From Eisenbergiella sp900555195 (lineage in GTDB: Bacteria; Bacillota; Clostridia; Lachnospirales; Lachnospiraceae): a stretch of 22,682 nt of DNA. A program made the position numbers and the translations under genes. Positions 1 through 6,916 of the stretch are shown in pieces. Within the stretch, counting starts at the first letter, position 1; each line of letters opens with the position of its first letter. The stretch is from the NCBI GenBank assembly GCA_902492555.1, contig CABUMH010000059.1, positions 1-22,682 of the forward strand. Direction: 5' to 3'. The notes beneath the pieces are model-generated. The model saw only the letters and a program-made list of their open reading frames with translations. It searched no databases and was not told the DNA's origin.

Positions 1-19
1 TGGTTTATTAGGAAGAAAA

Positions 20-55
20 GGGGCCATCGCACTAATTACTTAGTGCGACAGCCCC
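20..55 (-). terminator. Rho-independent terminator after the 112-aa unknown gene
   Basis: The stem is GGGGC plus TCGCACTAA paired with TTAGTGCGA plus GCCCC, with a TTAC loop and a small CA/CA internal loop. Read on the minus strand it is followed by a T-rich tract (TTTTCTTCC). It lies about 45 bp past the stop codon of the minus-strand gene at 101-439. Confidence 0.8.
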
Positions 56-100
56 CTGCTGTTGTCGTTTCTTTTAGTCATTGCAGATGGCTGTCTCCGA

Positions 101-439
101 TCAGCCAACACCATGTACATACATATCCCATTTCATACATCGTGCATACACATACTCAGTTACGGCAGCGTCCAATTCTTCCTTCGTCATAACATGGCTG
201 CTTTTTCCCTCACATACAGTACATTGAAAAATAATATCAGTGATTGGAACGGATTCAATGGAAGCCGAACGATAGCGCTTATAACTTCCTTCTGACTCGA
301 AAGTGTCTGTCCAGACATCGCCATCAGACCGGTCCAACATGACTAAGGCGTAACGGTCGCGTCCGAGTTCATTCCACTTTTTGCGTTCTTCCAATGCGTT
401 GCTGACTTTTTCAAGCAATTTCTTTTTATCAATTTCCAT
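101..439 (-). CDS. Unknown small protein, 112 aa, mobile-element cargo
   Basis: I do not recognise this family. The protein starts MEIDKKKLLEK, has a charged helical N-terminus (about residues 1-25), a middle part rich in Asp, Ser and Arg, and a few cysteines (QCTVCEG, YARCMKW). No signal peptide or membrane segment is visible. The ATG at 439 is preferred because a GGGAG ribosome binding site lies about 8 bases upstream; an in-frame GTG at 538 would add 33 residues but overlaps the upstream gene and has no good binding site. It is probably co-transcribed with the gene at 528-749 and ends at the terminator at 20-55. Confidence 0.7.
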   Translation of the reverse strand: MEIDKKKLLEKVSNALEERKKWNELGRDRYALVMLDRSDGDVWTDTFESEGSYKRYRSASIESVPITDIIFQCTVCEGKSSHVMTKEELDAAVTEYVYARCMKWDMYVHGVG

Positions 440-527
440 TTTCTTACTCTCCCTTTTCTGCCACAGGCAATTTTGCCAGGGCATGAGATTTTTTGCCAAT
501 AACGCAACAGATACTGCTCTCTTTTTT

Positions 528-749
528 TCAACATCCACGGATATGGATTACATAGGATCGCTGCCCTATTGCCATCTCTATCCTGTCTCCGAAATCCACA
601 AGCAGGCATCTGTCGTATTTTGCGGTTTCCTTTTCACTTGTATAAGCCTGACAGCCCGTCCGCTTACACAAATCTTCATTTTTTTTGAAGCTGGTGGGAA
701 AGATCCTCTTTGCCACCATCCACGCTGTTTCCCTGTCATTTACCCTCAT
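528..749 (-). CDS. Unknown small protein, 73 aa, mobile-element cargo
   Basis: I do not recognise this family. The product begins MRVNDRETAWMVAKRIFPTS and contains two cysteines near the middle (LCKRTGCQAY) and a C-terminal IHIRGC. No signal peptide or membrane helix is visible, so a cytoplasmic protein is likely. The start at 749 is chosen because GGAGGT lies 6 bases upstream; the ATG two codons earlier directly abuts that site. It is followed after 88 bp by the 112-aa unknown gene on the same strand, and the two may form one transcript. A divergent plus-strand promoter lies at 876-904. Confidence 0.6.
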   Translation of the reverse strand: MRVNDRETAWMVAKRIFPTSFKKNEDLCKRTGCQAYTSEKETAKYDRCLLVDFGDRIEMAIGQRSYVIHIRGC

Positions 750-875
750 GTTCATACCTCCGTATTTGATTTTTATCAGCTGTTACGGAGAAAATATGCG
801 GGATAAGTTGTCTTAATTGCACAGCACATTTTTTTAAATCAATGAAAATACATGCTGCACTTCCGTACATTCTTT

Positions 876-904
876 TTGCACTTGGAAGAGTCCTGTTGTA
901 TACT
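876..904 (+). promoter_or_regulatory. Sigma-A type promoter for the nuclease gene pair
   Basis: TTGCAC and TATACT are separated by exactly 17 bases, and an AGGAGG ribosome binding site follows at 917-922. The promoter would start transcription near 911 and drive the genes at 931 and 1,337. Confidence 0.75.
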
Positions 905-930
905 GGTAACGAAAAAAGGAGGTAATGGAT

Positions 931-1356
931 ATGCACTTAATTGTGTGTCTGGATGATAATAACGGCATGGCGTTCAACCACCGCCGGCAGACTCGGGATC
1001 GTGAATTGACCAGAAAGATGCTCGACACGGTGAACGGTAATCCAATCTGGATGAGCCCGTACAGTTACAAAATGTTCCTGGATGCGCCGGAAGGAGCGGT
1101 GATCCCCAGTGAGAATTACCTGGAAGAGGCTGGAGCAGGTGATTTCTGTTTCGCTGAACTGGAAAATCTTGAGGATGTAATGCCCAATGTGAAATCTCTG
1201 ATCATTTTCCGCTGGAACAGGGTTTATCCTGCAGATACATGGTTCCCTGTTGATTTATCTTCCTGGAGGAAATATTTTTCAGAAGATTTTGAAGGTTCTT
1301 CACATGAAAAGATAACGAAGGAGATGTACGTTCGAAATGATGAAATTAACGAATAA
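931..1356 (+). CDS. Unknown 141-aa protein encoded directly before a DNase lipoprotein
   Basis: Function not recognised. The N-terminus (HLIVCLDDNNGMAFNHRRQ) looks superficially like the first strand of dihydrofolate reductase, but the rest does not carry the conserved reductase motifs I would expect, so that reading is weak. The C-terminal half is acidic and aromatic (RWNRVYPADTWFPVDLSSW). There is no signal peptide. The ATG at 931 is preferred over 925 because it is 8 bases from AGGAGG, against 2. Its 3' end overlaps the nuclease gene by 20 bases, suggesting translational coupling and a linked role, perhaps as immunity or regulatory partner; that role is inference only. Confidence 0.75.
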   Translation: MHLIVCLDDNNGMAFNHRRQTRDRELTRKMLDTVNGNPIWMSPYSYKMFLDAPEGAVIPSENYLEEAGAGDFCFAELENLEDVMPNVKSLIIFRWNRVYPADTWFPVDLSSWRKYFSEDFEGSSHEKITKEMYVRNDEINE

Positions 1357-2335
1357 ACTCAGCTTGTCCCTGCTTGCGCTGCTCCTTACTCTGAGCGGCG
1401 GATGTTCGTCGATCCCAGCGAGTACCTATATAGACACAACAGCGGTTGTAGAGACTTCCCTGGAAACGGAAACCAGCCTGGTCTCCGAACAGCATGTATC
1501 TGCCATGGGCAGTTCGGTAGGGTCCACAGTTACTATAGCCGGGCAGGCAATCAGCTTGCCAGAATACAGCGGTCAGCCATATGTGGCTATAAACAATAAC
1601 ATTCCCTTTTTCACAGATGAAGATATGACCACAGAAGCCTTTGAATCCTATTCCGACCTTGATGCCTTAGGCCGCTGCGGGACTGCTTATGCCTGCGTGG
1701 GTACTGAGACAATGCCGACTGAAGAACGTGGAGACATTAGCAGTGTGAAACCGTCCGGGTGGCAATCTGCCCAATACGACAACGTAGATGGAGGATATCT
1801 ATACAACCGCTGCCATCTCATCGGTTTTCAGCTCACTGCTGAGAACGCAAATGCCCAGAACCTGATCACAGGGACCCGTTACCTGAACATTGAAGGAATG
1901 CTTCCCTTCGAGAACATGGTCGCAGACTACATCAAGGAAACCGGGAACCATGTAATGTACCGTGTGACACCCGTATTTGAAGGTAACAACCTGGTCGCTT
2001 CAGGGGTTGTCATGGAAGCTAAATCCGTCGAGGATGACGGAGACGGAATTCTATACTGCGTATATGCGTATAATGTCCAGCCAGGCATTAATATTGACTA
2101 TGCTACCGGTAACAGCTCGTTGGGAGAAAACACACAGACCAATACTGAGGAAAGCACGTCCCAGGAGGCAGAAACCGGTACGGATTATATTCTGAATACG
2201 AATTCGATGAAATTTCATCTCCCTTCCTGTTCTTCCGCCGCTGACATTTCTGACAGCAACAGGCAGGAATACCATGGGACAAGGGATGAGCTGATCGGAC
2301 AGGGATATGAGCCCTGCGGGAGATGCAATCCTTAG
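1337..2335 (+). CDS. Secreted lipoprotein DNA/RNA non-specific endonuclease
   Basis: The N-terminus is a lipoprotein signal: positive residues, a hydrophobic stretch (about 8-20) and a lipobox-like LSGGC with Cys23. A Ser/Thr/Glu-rich linker follows. Residues about 65-255 match the beta-beta-alpha-metal nuclease family (EndA/NucA type): NRCHLIGFQL with the likely catalytic His160, then GTRYLN and MLPFEN with the metal-binding Asn region. A second low-complexity linker (about 258-282) leads to a short C-terminal domain with His294, Cys298, Cys327 and Cys330 (FHLPSC...YEPCGRC), resembling Ada-type metal-binding tails found on such nucleases. It probably degrades extracellular DNA at the cell surface. 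ATGs at 1,337 and 1,340 are both possible; the AAGGAG at 1,318-1,323 is rather far, consistent with coupling to the upstream gene. Confidence 0.9.
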   Translation: MMKLTNKLSLSLLALLLTLSGGCSSIPASTYIDTTAVVETSLETETSLVSEQHVSAMGSSVGSTVTIAGQAISLPEYSGQPYVAINNNIPFFTDEDMTTEAFESYSDLDALGRCGTAYACVGTETMPTEERGDISSVKPSGWQSAQYDNVDGGYLYNRCHLIGFQLTAENANAQNLITGTRYLNIEGMLPFENMVADYIKETGNHVMYRVTPVFEGNNLVASGVVMEAKSVEDDGDGILYCVYAYNVQPGINIDYATGNSSLGENTQTNTEESTSQEAETGTDYILNTNSMKFHLPSCSSAADISDSNRQEYHGTRDELIGQGYEPCGRCNP

Positions 2336-2349
2336 GAATGCATACAATG

Positions 2350-2427
2350 ACTAAGCGGGAAAGTGCCACTGGAAACAGTGTGAAGATGAAAGCGTAACTA
2401 TTACGGCATCATTGAAACTAACTTAGT
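2350..2427. other. Candidate three-stem structured RNA or DNA element
   Basis: Three nested or adjacent stems can be drawn: an outer stem ACTAAG (2,350-2,355) with CTTAGT (2,422-2,427), an inner GNRA-type hairpin CACTG-GAAA-CAGTG (2,367-2,380), and a second inner hairpin CGTAA-CTA-TTACG (2,393-2,405) flanked by GATG/CATC. It lies just after the nuclease gene and before a terminator-like hairpin. I do not recognise the fold, and stems this short can arise by chance. Confidence 0.3.
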
Positions 2428-2435
2428 ATGGAAAA

Positions 2436-2474
2436 CAGGGAAAAAAGAGAACGGTCAACCGCCCTCTTTTCCTG
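2436..2474. terminator. Terminator hairpin between convergent nuclease and integrase transcripts
   Basis: The stem runs from CAGG plus AAAA, GAG and CGG to CCG, CTC, TTTT and CCTG, with a TCAA loop and small internal loops. On the minus strand it is followed by TTTTCC, so it best serves the integrase-side transcript; it could also stop plus-strand transcription about 100 bp after the nuclease gene. Confidence 0.6.
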
Positions 2475-2487
2475 TCACATATTCACA

Positions 2488-2628
2488 TTATTCAGTGATA
2501 GGCATATCGCTTTCGTAGATATGCCATGCATACCAGATCTCATCCTGCTCTTTCGTGCAGATTCTTGTTCCATCATCCTGATGCTCACTGGAAGGTGTAT
2601 AACCTTCTGCAGCGAGGTTCTTTGACAC
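2488..2628 (-). CDS. Possible 46-aa small protein (or gene remnant) downstream of the integrase
   Basis: A GTG-started frame encodes VSKNLAAEGYTPSSEHQDDG and continues to WYAWHIYESDMPITE. The composition looks protein-like (Trp, Tyr, His, balanced charge). GGAG lies about 11 bases before the GTG, and an in-frame stop lies just upstream, so the frame cannot be longer. It may be a genuine small element gene, or the 3' remnant of a larger gene truncated by rearrangement. It lies between the integrase and the terminator hairpin on the same strand. Confidence 0.4.
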   Translation of the reverse strand: MSKNLAAEGYTPSSEHQDDGTRICTKEQDEIWYAWHIYESDMPITE

Positions 2629-2785
2629 GTTAGAGGCTTCTCCTTCATTTTAATTTTTTGAAACGCGGTTTTTCGGGAAAAGAAAAGGTCCTGAAAAGGG
2701 CCTTTCAATTCATCCCCGGACAACTATTGTTAGCAGGGGTTTTCTTGCTAATCTCTCATAATTCTTCCTCCTTTAATTGCCTACC

Positions 2786-4135
2786 TCACGAACCGCCAAA
2801 TACTTCTTTTAATTTTATGTATATTGCCCGCATTTCATCATTAATTTCAGCATTCTCAAAATATCCATTTTTATTATTTTCTCCTAAATGCAGGACTATA
2901 CCACTTGCTGTTTTTACAGCCTTTAGTGCATCAACGTTAGTATGAGTATAAATGTTTTCTGTTGAGATCGCTTTATGCCCCGCCATAAGTGCAGTATTAA
3001 TAACGTTCGCACCCGGAGCTGTATTCGCTATTGTGATCGCTGTATGCCGCAAAGCGTGTACATTTAATCCCTTTTTTATACCACATTTCGTCATCCGGAC
3101 ATCACGATCTATACCAAGTTTATTGCACAGATCTTTGAACTGCAACTCAAATGAGTCCATAGATCTCATTTTTCCATGTTTCAAATATGAAGGGAAGAGA
3201 AGATTGTTAGGGTTTGCCCTGCTTTTCAATTTTACCTGGTCAATCATGAAGCATACAACTTCCCTGGCTAAAGGGGACATATACACTATCCTTTCTTCCC
3301 CATTTTTAGGTACTTTAACATATTTTTCTAAACCCTTAGACCTGTCATTATCAATAAACCTTTCACTGACAGCGCTACGGACAATAATGATATTATTTTC
3401 AAAATCAATATCGTTAAGTCCTAATGCCAGGACTTCTTGCCCCCTCATTAACGTTTCCAGTATTAAGATTATTGCTGGGCAGTATTCACTGACATTATTT
3501 TTATATGCATCGTAAAATTTTACAATATCTTCGTATGTAAATATCTTTTTACGGCTTTTATCTTCATCTACTTCCTTTCTGAAAAACTCGTCCTTTTTTT
3601 GTTTCTTAGTTTTTGCAAATGCCGCATAATCTTCATCAATTAGGGAACGACCAAGTAACCATTTAGTGCATCTTCTGCACATTTGGATTGGCAAAGCCGC
3701 CGTCTTTTGACTCTTTTCGTGGATCAGTTGATCGAAATAAACCTCGAATTCAACAATATTGAGCATCCGGAGTTGCAACTTGCTTATCTTCTTGTTATAG
3801 AAATTTGCTTCCATCGTATACACATATGACTTGTAGGTAGCACCAGTTACTGTTCCTTTGATTTCAGAGTCAATAAACTCCTGCATATATTCTCCAAAGG
3901 TTTTCAATCGGCTCGTGCGCAAGTTTTCTTTATTTCTCTCATAAGCTTTTTCCCATGCCCTTAAATCACGCTTAGCTTTTTTTCTGGCCTGTTCTTCTGA
4001 ATCTCCGGTCCTTTTGATCCTTTTAGGGCTACCAGTTTTTGAATCTGGATTTATATATTTACTCTGGATCACGCATTCCCACTTTCCATCCTTAATCTTC
4101 CTGGTACTTCCCTCTTTATTTCCGACTCTCCCCAT
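2786..4135 (-). CDS. int: Tyrosine recombinase/integrase, 449 aa
   Basis: Catalyses site-specific integration and excision of the surrounding element. The N-terminal part (about residues 1-60: GNKEGSTRKIKDGKWECV, then KRIKRTGDSEEQARKKAKRD) resembles the arm-binding domain of Tn916-like integrases. A SAM-like core-binding domain follows (about 75-185), then the catalytic domain with Arg231 (LMRGQEVLAL), the beta-hairpin Lys (KVPKNGEERIV), HALRH (His360, Arg363), GH387 and the nucleophile Tyr396 (ENIYTHTN). All catalytic residues are present, so the enzyme is probably active. The start at 4,135 is set by GGAGGT six bases upstream; a longer frame to 4,171 lacks a site. The gene points away from tpiA, with candidate arm sites upstream at 4,297-4,327. 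No separate excisionase gene is seen in the window. Confidence 0.95.
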   Translation of the reverse strand: MGRVGNKEGSTRKIKDGKWECVIQSKYINPDSKTGSPKRIKRTGDSEEQARKKAKRDLRAWEKAYERNKENLRTSRLKTFGEYMQEFIDSEIKGTVTGATYKSYVYTMEANFYNKKISKLQLRMLNIVEFEVYFDQLIHEKSQKTAALPIQMCRRCTKWLLGRSLIDEDYAAFAKTKKQKKDEFFRKEVDEDKSRKKIFTYEDIVKFYDAYKNNVSEYCPAIILILETLMRGQEVLALGLNDIDFENNIIIVRSAVSERFIDNDRSKGLEKYVKVPKNGEERIVYMSPLAREVVCFMIDQVKLKSRANPNNLLFPSYLKHGKMRSMDSFELQFKDLCNKLGIDRDVRMTKCGIKKGLNVHALRHTAITIANTAPGANVINTALMAGHKAISTENIYTHTNVDALKAVKTASGIVLHLGENNKNGYFENAEINDEMRAIYIKLKEVFGGS

Positions 4136-4296
4136 ATCTACACCTCCGCTAAAAGCTTCTGTTTGCGACAAAGGGAATATGCCAGATTTGTACCGTCGAT
4201 TATCAATTTTCTTAGAAAGCAGTCACACCAAAATTGTAAGTGGCTTCACATCTAATAGTTGTGAAATCCTCTTATACAGATATTATGTCAAATGAA

Positions 4297-4327
4297 AGTG
4301 ATATTTGAGTGATATTGAAAAGTGATA
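4297..4327. repeat. Three direct repeats AGTGATA, candidate integrase arm-binding sites
   Basis: The heptamer AGTGATA occurs at 4,297-4,303, 4,308-4,314 and 4,321-4,327, roughly one helical turn apart. Short direct repeats near the integrase gene are typical arm sites for integrases with an N-terminal arm-binding domain, which this integrase appears to have. The assignment is inference. A weak dyad, TTCACA-9-TGTGAA, lies nearby at 4,245-4,265. Confidence 0.45.
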
Positions 4328-4340
4328 ATTAAAAAATAAC

Positions 4341-4406
4341 AAAACAGGACAAAACACAATTCCCTAGTAAATAATTAACAAAATGAATCATGTTTTGTCC
4401 TGTTTT
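4341..4406. repeat. 16-bp perfect inverted repeat between integrase region and tpiA
   Basis: AAAACAGGACAAAACA (4,341-4,356) and its exact complement (4,391-4,406) flank a 34-base AT-rich spacer. On the minus strand the structure follows the tpiA stop by about 30 bases and is trailed by GTTATTTTTT, so it could terminate the glycolytic transcript. Its position at the presumed element-chromosome junction also makes it a candidate part of the attachment region. The long loop is unusual for a terminator. Confidence 0.5.
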
Positions 4407-4435
4407 ATGATGTTATATTTGTTTATATTGCCGAA

Positions 4436-5185
4436 TTACTTATAATTAACGATCTTGCCGAAATCAGGCTTCAGGGCAGCACCGCCTACCAGTCCGCCGT
4501 CAATGTCGGGCTGCGCAAACAGTTCCGGAGCCGTAGCAGCATTCACGGAGCCGCCGTACTGGATACGGATCGCTTCCGCAGTCGCCTCATCATAGATCTC
4601 TCCGATGCATGCACGGATTGCCGCACATACTTCCTGCGCCTGCTCGGTGGTAGCGGTCTTGCCGGTTCCGATTGCCCAGATGGGTTCATAAGCGATCACT
4701 GCGGTCTTCGCCTGATCTGCCGTTACATTCAGGAACGCGATCTTGATCTGCTGACGGATCCAATCGATCGTGATTCCCTGCTCTCTCTGAGTCAGGCTCT
4801 CACCGCAGCAGATGATCGGAGTAAGACCATGCTCGAAAGCCTTCAGCACTTTCTTATTTACGGTCTCGTCCGTTTCCGCAAAGTACTCTCTTCTCTCGGA
4901 GTGTCCGATGATAACGTACTTTACGCCCGCATCCGTCAGCATATCAGGAGCAATTTCACCTGTATAGGCGCCCTTCTCTTCAAAATACATATTCTCAGCG
5001 CCAATTTCAATATTGCTGCCCTTTGCAGCTTCTACAGCGGGAATAATATCAATCGCCGGCACGCAGAAAACCACATCTGCCTCATCCGTCGCTACGAGAG
5101 GCTTCAGGGTATTGATCAGTTCTACCGCCTGGGTAGGAGTCATGTTCATCTTCCAGTTGCCTGCGATAATTTTTCTTCTTGCCAT
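4436..5185 (-). CDS. tpiA: Triosephosphate isomerase, 249 aa
   Basis: Interconverts dihydroxyacetone phosphate and glyceraldehyde 3-phosphate in glycolysis, in the cytoplasm, as a TIM-barrel dimer. The catalytic residues are all visible: Lys12 (GNWKMN), His95 (IIGHSERRE) and Glu167 (YEPIWAIGTGKTAT, which also holds the flexible loop 6). The phosphate-binding IQYGGSV and GGLVGGA segments are present near the C-terminus. Length is normal for the family. AAGGAGG lies 8 bases before the ATG at 5,185. It is the third gene of gap > pgk > tpiA. In many Clostridia a phosphoglycerate mutase follows; here the mobile element lies downstream instead. Confidence 0.98.
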   Translation of the reverse strand: MARRKIIAGNWKMNMTPTQAVELINTLKPLVATDEADVVFCVPAIDIIPAVEAAKGSNIEIGAENMYFEEKGAYTGEIAPDMLTDAGVKYVIIGHSERREYFAETDETVNKKVLKAFEHGLTPIICCGESLTQREQGITIDWIRQQIKIAFLNVTADQAKTAVIAYEPIWAIGTGKTATTEQAQEVCAAIRACIGEIYDEATAEAIRIQYGGSVNAATAPELFAQPDIDGGLVGGAALKPDFGKIVNYK

Positions 5186-5245
5186 GTCGATGGCCTCCTT
5201 ACTTGTTCTTCTGTAAAAGTTTGCACTCCTACGCTTTCTTATCAT

Positions 5246-5277
5246 AAGAACGGTTCAAGTCTTTCTGAACCGTTCTT
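5246..5277 (-). terminator. Strong hairpin in the pgk-tpiA spacer, possible attenuator or processing site
   Basis: A 12-bp perfect stem (AAGAACGGTTCA with TGAACCGTTCTT) and an 8-base loop lie about 60 bp upstream of tpiA in the 255-bp spacer. The T-run is poor on the minus strand, so it may be a partial terminator, an mRNA stabiliser or a processing site. The rest of the spacer (5,278-5,440) holds several small GC-rich hairpins (for example TGCC-TGAC-GGCA) but no gene. Confidence 0.5.
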
Positions 5278-5440
5278 TCCTGTTCGATGGAAAATTCATC
5301 TCCCATCGGACAAAAATGCTGATGCGCACTCGCTTTGAGCGCGAATACTGCCTGACGGCAACCGCGCCCAAAACGAGCATTCGCCTTAACGCATACTTTT
5401 TACAATATCTGCGGCACACGAGGCCGCATCCTGCTGCAGC

Positions 5441-6649
5441 TTATTTATCGTTCGCTGCTGCCACACCAGGAAGCTCTTTGCCTTCCAGGAATTCCAGGGA
5501 AGCGCCACCGCCGGTGGAGATATGGGTCATCTTATCGCCGAAGCCCAGCTGATTTACAGCAGCTGCGGAATCGCCGCCGCCGATGATCGTGGTGGCATCC
5601 GTCTCTGCCAGCGCTTTAGCAACCGCAATGGTTCCCTCTGCCAGAACCGGATTCTCAAATACGCCCATCGGTCCGTTCCATACAACGGTCTTCGCGCTCT
5701 TAACAGCATCTGCATAAGCTTCCGCGCTCTTCGGTCCGATATCCAGGCCCATCATATCTGCAGGAATCGCATCCGCTGCGCATACTTCCACATCGATCTT
5801 CGCGTCGATAGGGTTCGGGAAGCTCTTCGCAACCACAGCATCAACGGGCAGCAGAAGGGTCTTGCCCAGTTTCTCTGCTTTCTCCATCATTTCCTTGCAG
5901 TAATCGATCTTCTCGTCATCCACAAGGGAAGCGCCGATCTCATATCCCTTCGCCTTCAGGAAGGTAAACGCCATGCCTCCGCCGATGATCAGCGTATCGC
6001 ATTTCTCCAGCAGATTGGAGATAACGTTCAGCTTATCCGCAACCTTTGCTCCGCCAAGGATCGCAACAAACGGCCTTACCGGATTTTCTACCGCATTTCC
6101 AAGGAAGTCGATTTCTTTCTGCATCAGATAACCCACAACAGCCGTATCAACCAGCTGTGCCACACCTACGTTGGAGCAGTGTGCTCTGTGTGCCGTTCCG
6201 AACGCATCGTTCACAAATACGTCGCAAAGGGAAGCCAGCTCTTTGGAGAAAGCCTCTCCATTCTTGGTCTCCTCCGCTCTGTAACGGGTGTTCTCCAGAA
6301 GGATCACATCTCCGTCCTTCATCGCTTCTACTGCAGCTTTCGCATTCGGGCCAACCACTTCCGGATCCGCAGCGAATTTCACTTCCTGTCCAAGCAGCTC
6401 AGACAGACGAACAGCAACGGGAGCCAGAGACAGTTCCGGCTTCGGTTCTCCCTTCGGCTTTCCGAGATGGGAGCAAAGAATTACCTTTCCGCCGTCAGCG
6501 ATCAGTTTCTTAATGGTAGGCAGAGCGGCAACCAGACGGTTCTCATCCGTGATCTTGCCGTCCTTCAGCGGAACGTTGAAATCGCATCTGCAAAGGACGC
6601 GTTTTCCTTTTACGTTGATATCATCAACGGATTTCTTGTTCAATGACAT
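5441..6649 (-). CDS. pgk: Phosphoglycerate kinase, 402 aa
   Basis: Transfers the phosphate of 1,3-bisphosphoglycerate to ADP in glycolysis. The N-terminal substrate domain shows VLCRCDFNVPLKDG, HLGKPKGEPKPE and DVFVNDAFGTAHRAHCS; the C-terminal nucleotide domain shows ILGGAKVADKLNV, NGPMGVFE and the Gly-rich IIGGGDSAAAV, ending with HISTGGGASLEFLEGKELPG. The length is normal. AAGGAGG sits 8 bases before the ATG at 6,649; the frame stays open upstream to 6,796 through a repeat region but has no binding site there. It is the second gene of the glycolytic cluster. Its upstream spacer carries tandem repeats and hairpins that may tune its expression relative to gap. Confidence 0.98.
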   Translation of the reverse strand: MSLNKKSVDDINVKGKRVLCRCDFNVPLKDGKITDENRLVAALPTIKKLIADGGKVILCSHLGKPKGEPKPELSLAPVAVRLSELLGQEVKFAADPEVVGPNAKAAVEAMKDGDVILLENTRYRAEETKNGEAFSKELASLCDVFVNDAFGTAHRAHCSNVGVAQLVDTAVVGYLMQKEIDFLGNAVENPVRPFVAILGGAKVADKLNVISNLLEKCDTLIIGGGMAFTFLKAKGYEIGASLVDDEKIDYCKEMMEKAEKLGKTLLLPVDAVVAKSFPNPIDAKIDVEVCAADAIPADMMGLDIGPKSAEAYADAVKSAKTVVWNGPMGVFENPVLAEGTIAVAKALAETDATTIIGGGDSAAAVNQLGFGDKMTHISTGGGASLEFLEGKELPGVAAANDK

Positions 6650-6690
6650 GGTAAAAACCTCCTTCAATTCCATTCGGTTTATCAAAATGC

Positions 6691-6715
6691 ATGGATTCAG
6701 AGTTGTCTGAACCAT
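6691..6715 (-). other. Hairpin in the pgk leader
   Basis: ATGG plus TTCAGA pairs with TCTGAACCAT, with one bulged base and a GTTG loop. It lies about 40 bases upstream of the pgk start in the transcribed leader and could influence mRNA stability or start-site access. Confidence 0.45.
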
Positions 6716-6749
6716 TGCATCAGAATGCCTGATCGGCCAAAGCCGCCGG

Positions 6750-6837
6750 CATCCCAATAGGAAGCCTTCGGCATCCCAGTAGGAAGCCTTCGGCATCCCA
6801 GTAGGAAGCCTTCGGCATCCCAGTAGGAAGCCTTCGG
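6750..6837 (-). repeat. 22-bp tandem repeat, four copies, between gap and pgk
   Basis: Four contiguous 22-bp units start at 6,750, 6,772, 6,794 and 6,816; copies 2 to 4 are identical and copy 1 has one change. A diverged partial unit flanks each side. On the minus strand every unit can form a small hairpin (GGATGCC-GAA-GGCTTCC, one mismatch), giving a row of four stem-loops in the gap-pgk intercistronic RNA. There are no spacers between units, so this is not a CRISPR array. Confidence 0.9.
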
Positions 6838-6850
6838 CATCCTACTATAA

Positions 6851-6881
6851 AAGGGCCCGGCCCTCATCAGACCGGACCCTT
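6851..6881 (-). terminator. Terminator after gap
   Basis: On the minus strand AAGGGTCCGG pairs with CCGGGCCCTT (one mismatch), followed by TTATAG. It lies about 35 bases after the gap stop codon and would uncouple gap from pgk at least partly. Confidence 0.75.
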
Positions 6882-6916
6882 AATGAGCCTATGCCTTACT
6901 TACTATCGCCTATGGA

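Larger units (their letters stand above)
1..4410. mobile_element. End of an integrated mobile element (ICE/IME or prophage-like), left part outside window
   Basis: This stretch holds a tyrosine integrase next to candidate arm-binding repeats, small unknown genes and a DNase lipoprotein, and then stops abruptly at the tpiA gene of the core glycolytic cluster. The integrase region is visibly more AT-rich than the chromosome to its right. Integrases of this type usually sit at one end of their element, so the junction is inferred to lie between about 4,330 and 4,435. No relaxase, type IV secretion or phage structural gene is visible, so the kind of element is unknown. The right boundary is approximate, and the other end and its direct repeat lie outside the window. 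Confidence 0.55.

Noticed and set aside
440..538. N-terminal extension of the 112-aa gene from GTG at 538
   Set aside because: It overlaps the upstream gene and has no Shine-Dalgarno, while ATG 439 has GGGAG at good spacing.
381..806. 141-aa plus-strand frame opposite the two small minus-strand genes
   Set aside because: No ribosome binding site, and a composition typical of an antisense shadow rich in Phe, Ser and Cys.
931..1356. Dihydrofolate reductase
   Set aside because: Only the first strand looks similar; the cofactor and folate motifs are absent and the protein is acidic and too divergent.
4341..4406. Classical core-type recombination site
   Set aside because: The spacer of 34 bases is too long for the 6-8 base overlap region of tyrosine recombinases, so it is kept only as a repeat or terminator at the junction.
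5522..6646. 374-aa plus-strand frame opposite pgk
   Set aside because: Antisense shadow produced by the strong codon bias of pgk; no binding site or family motif.
6750..6837. CRISPR array
   Set aside because: The 22-bp units are contiguous with no spacers, and no cas genes are present.
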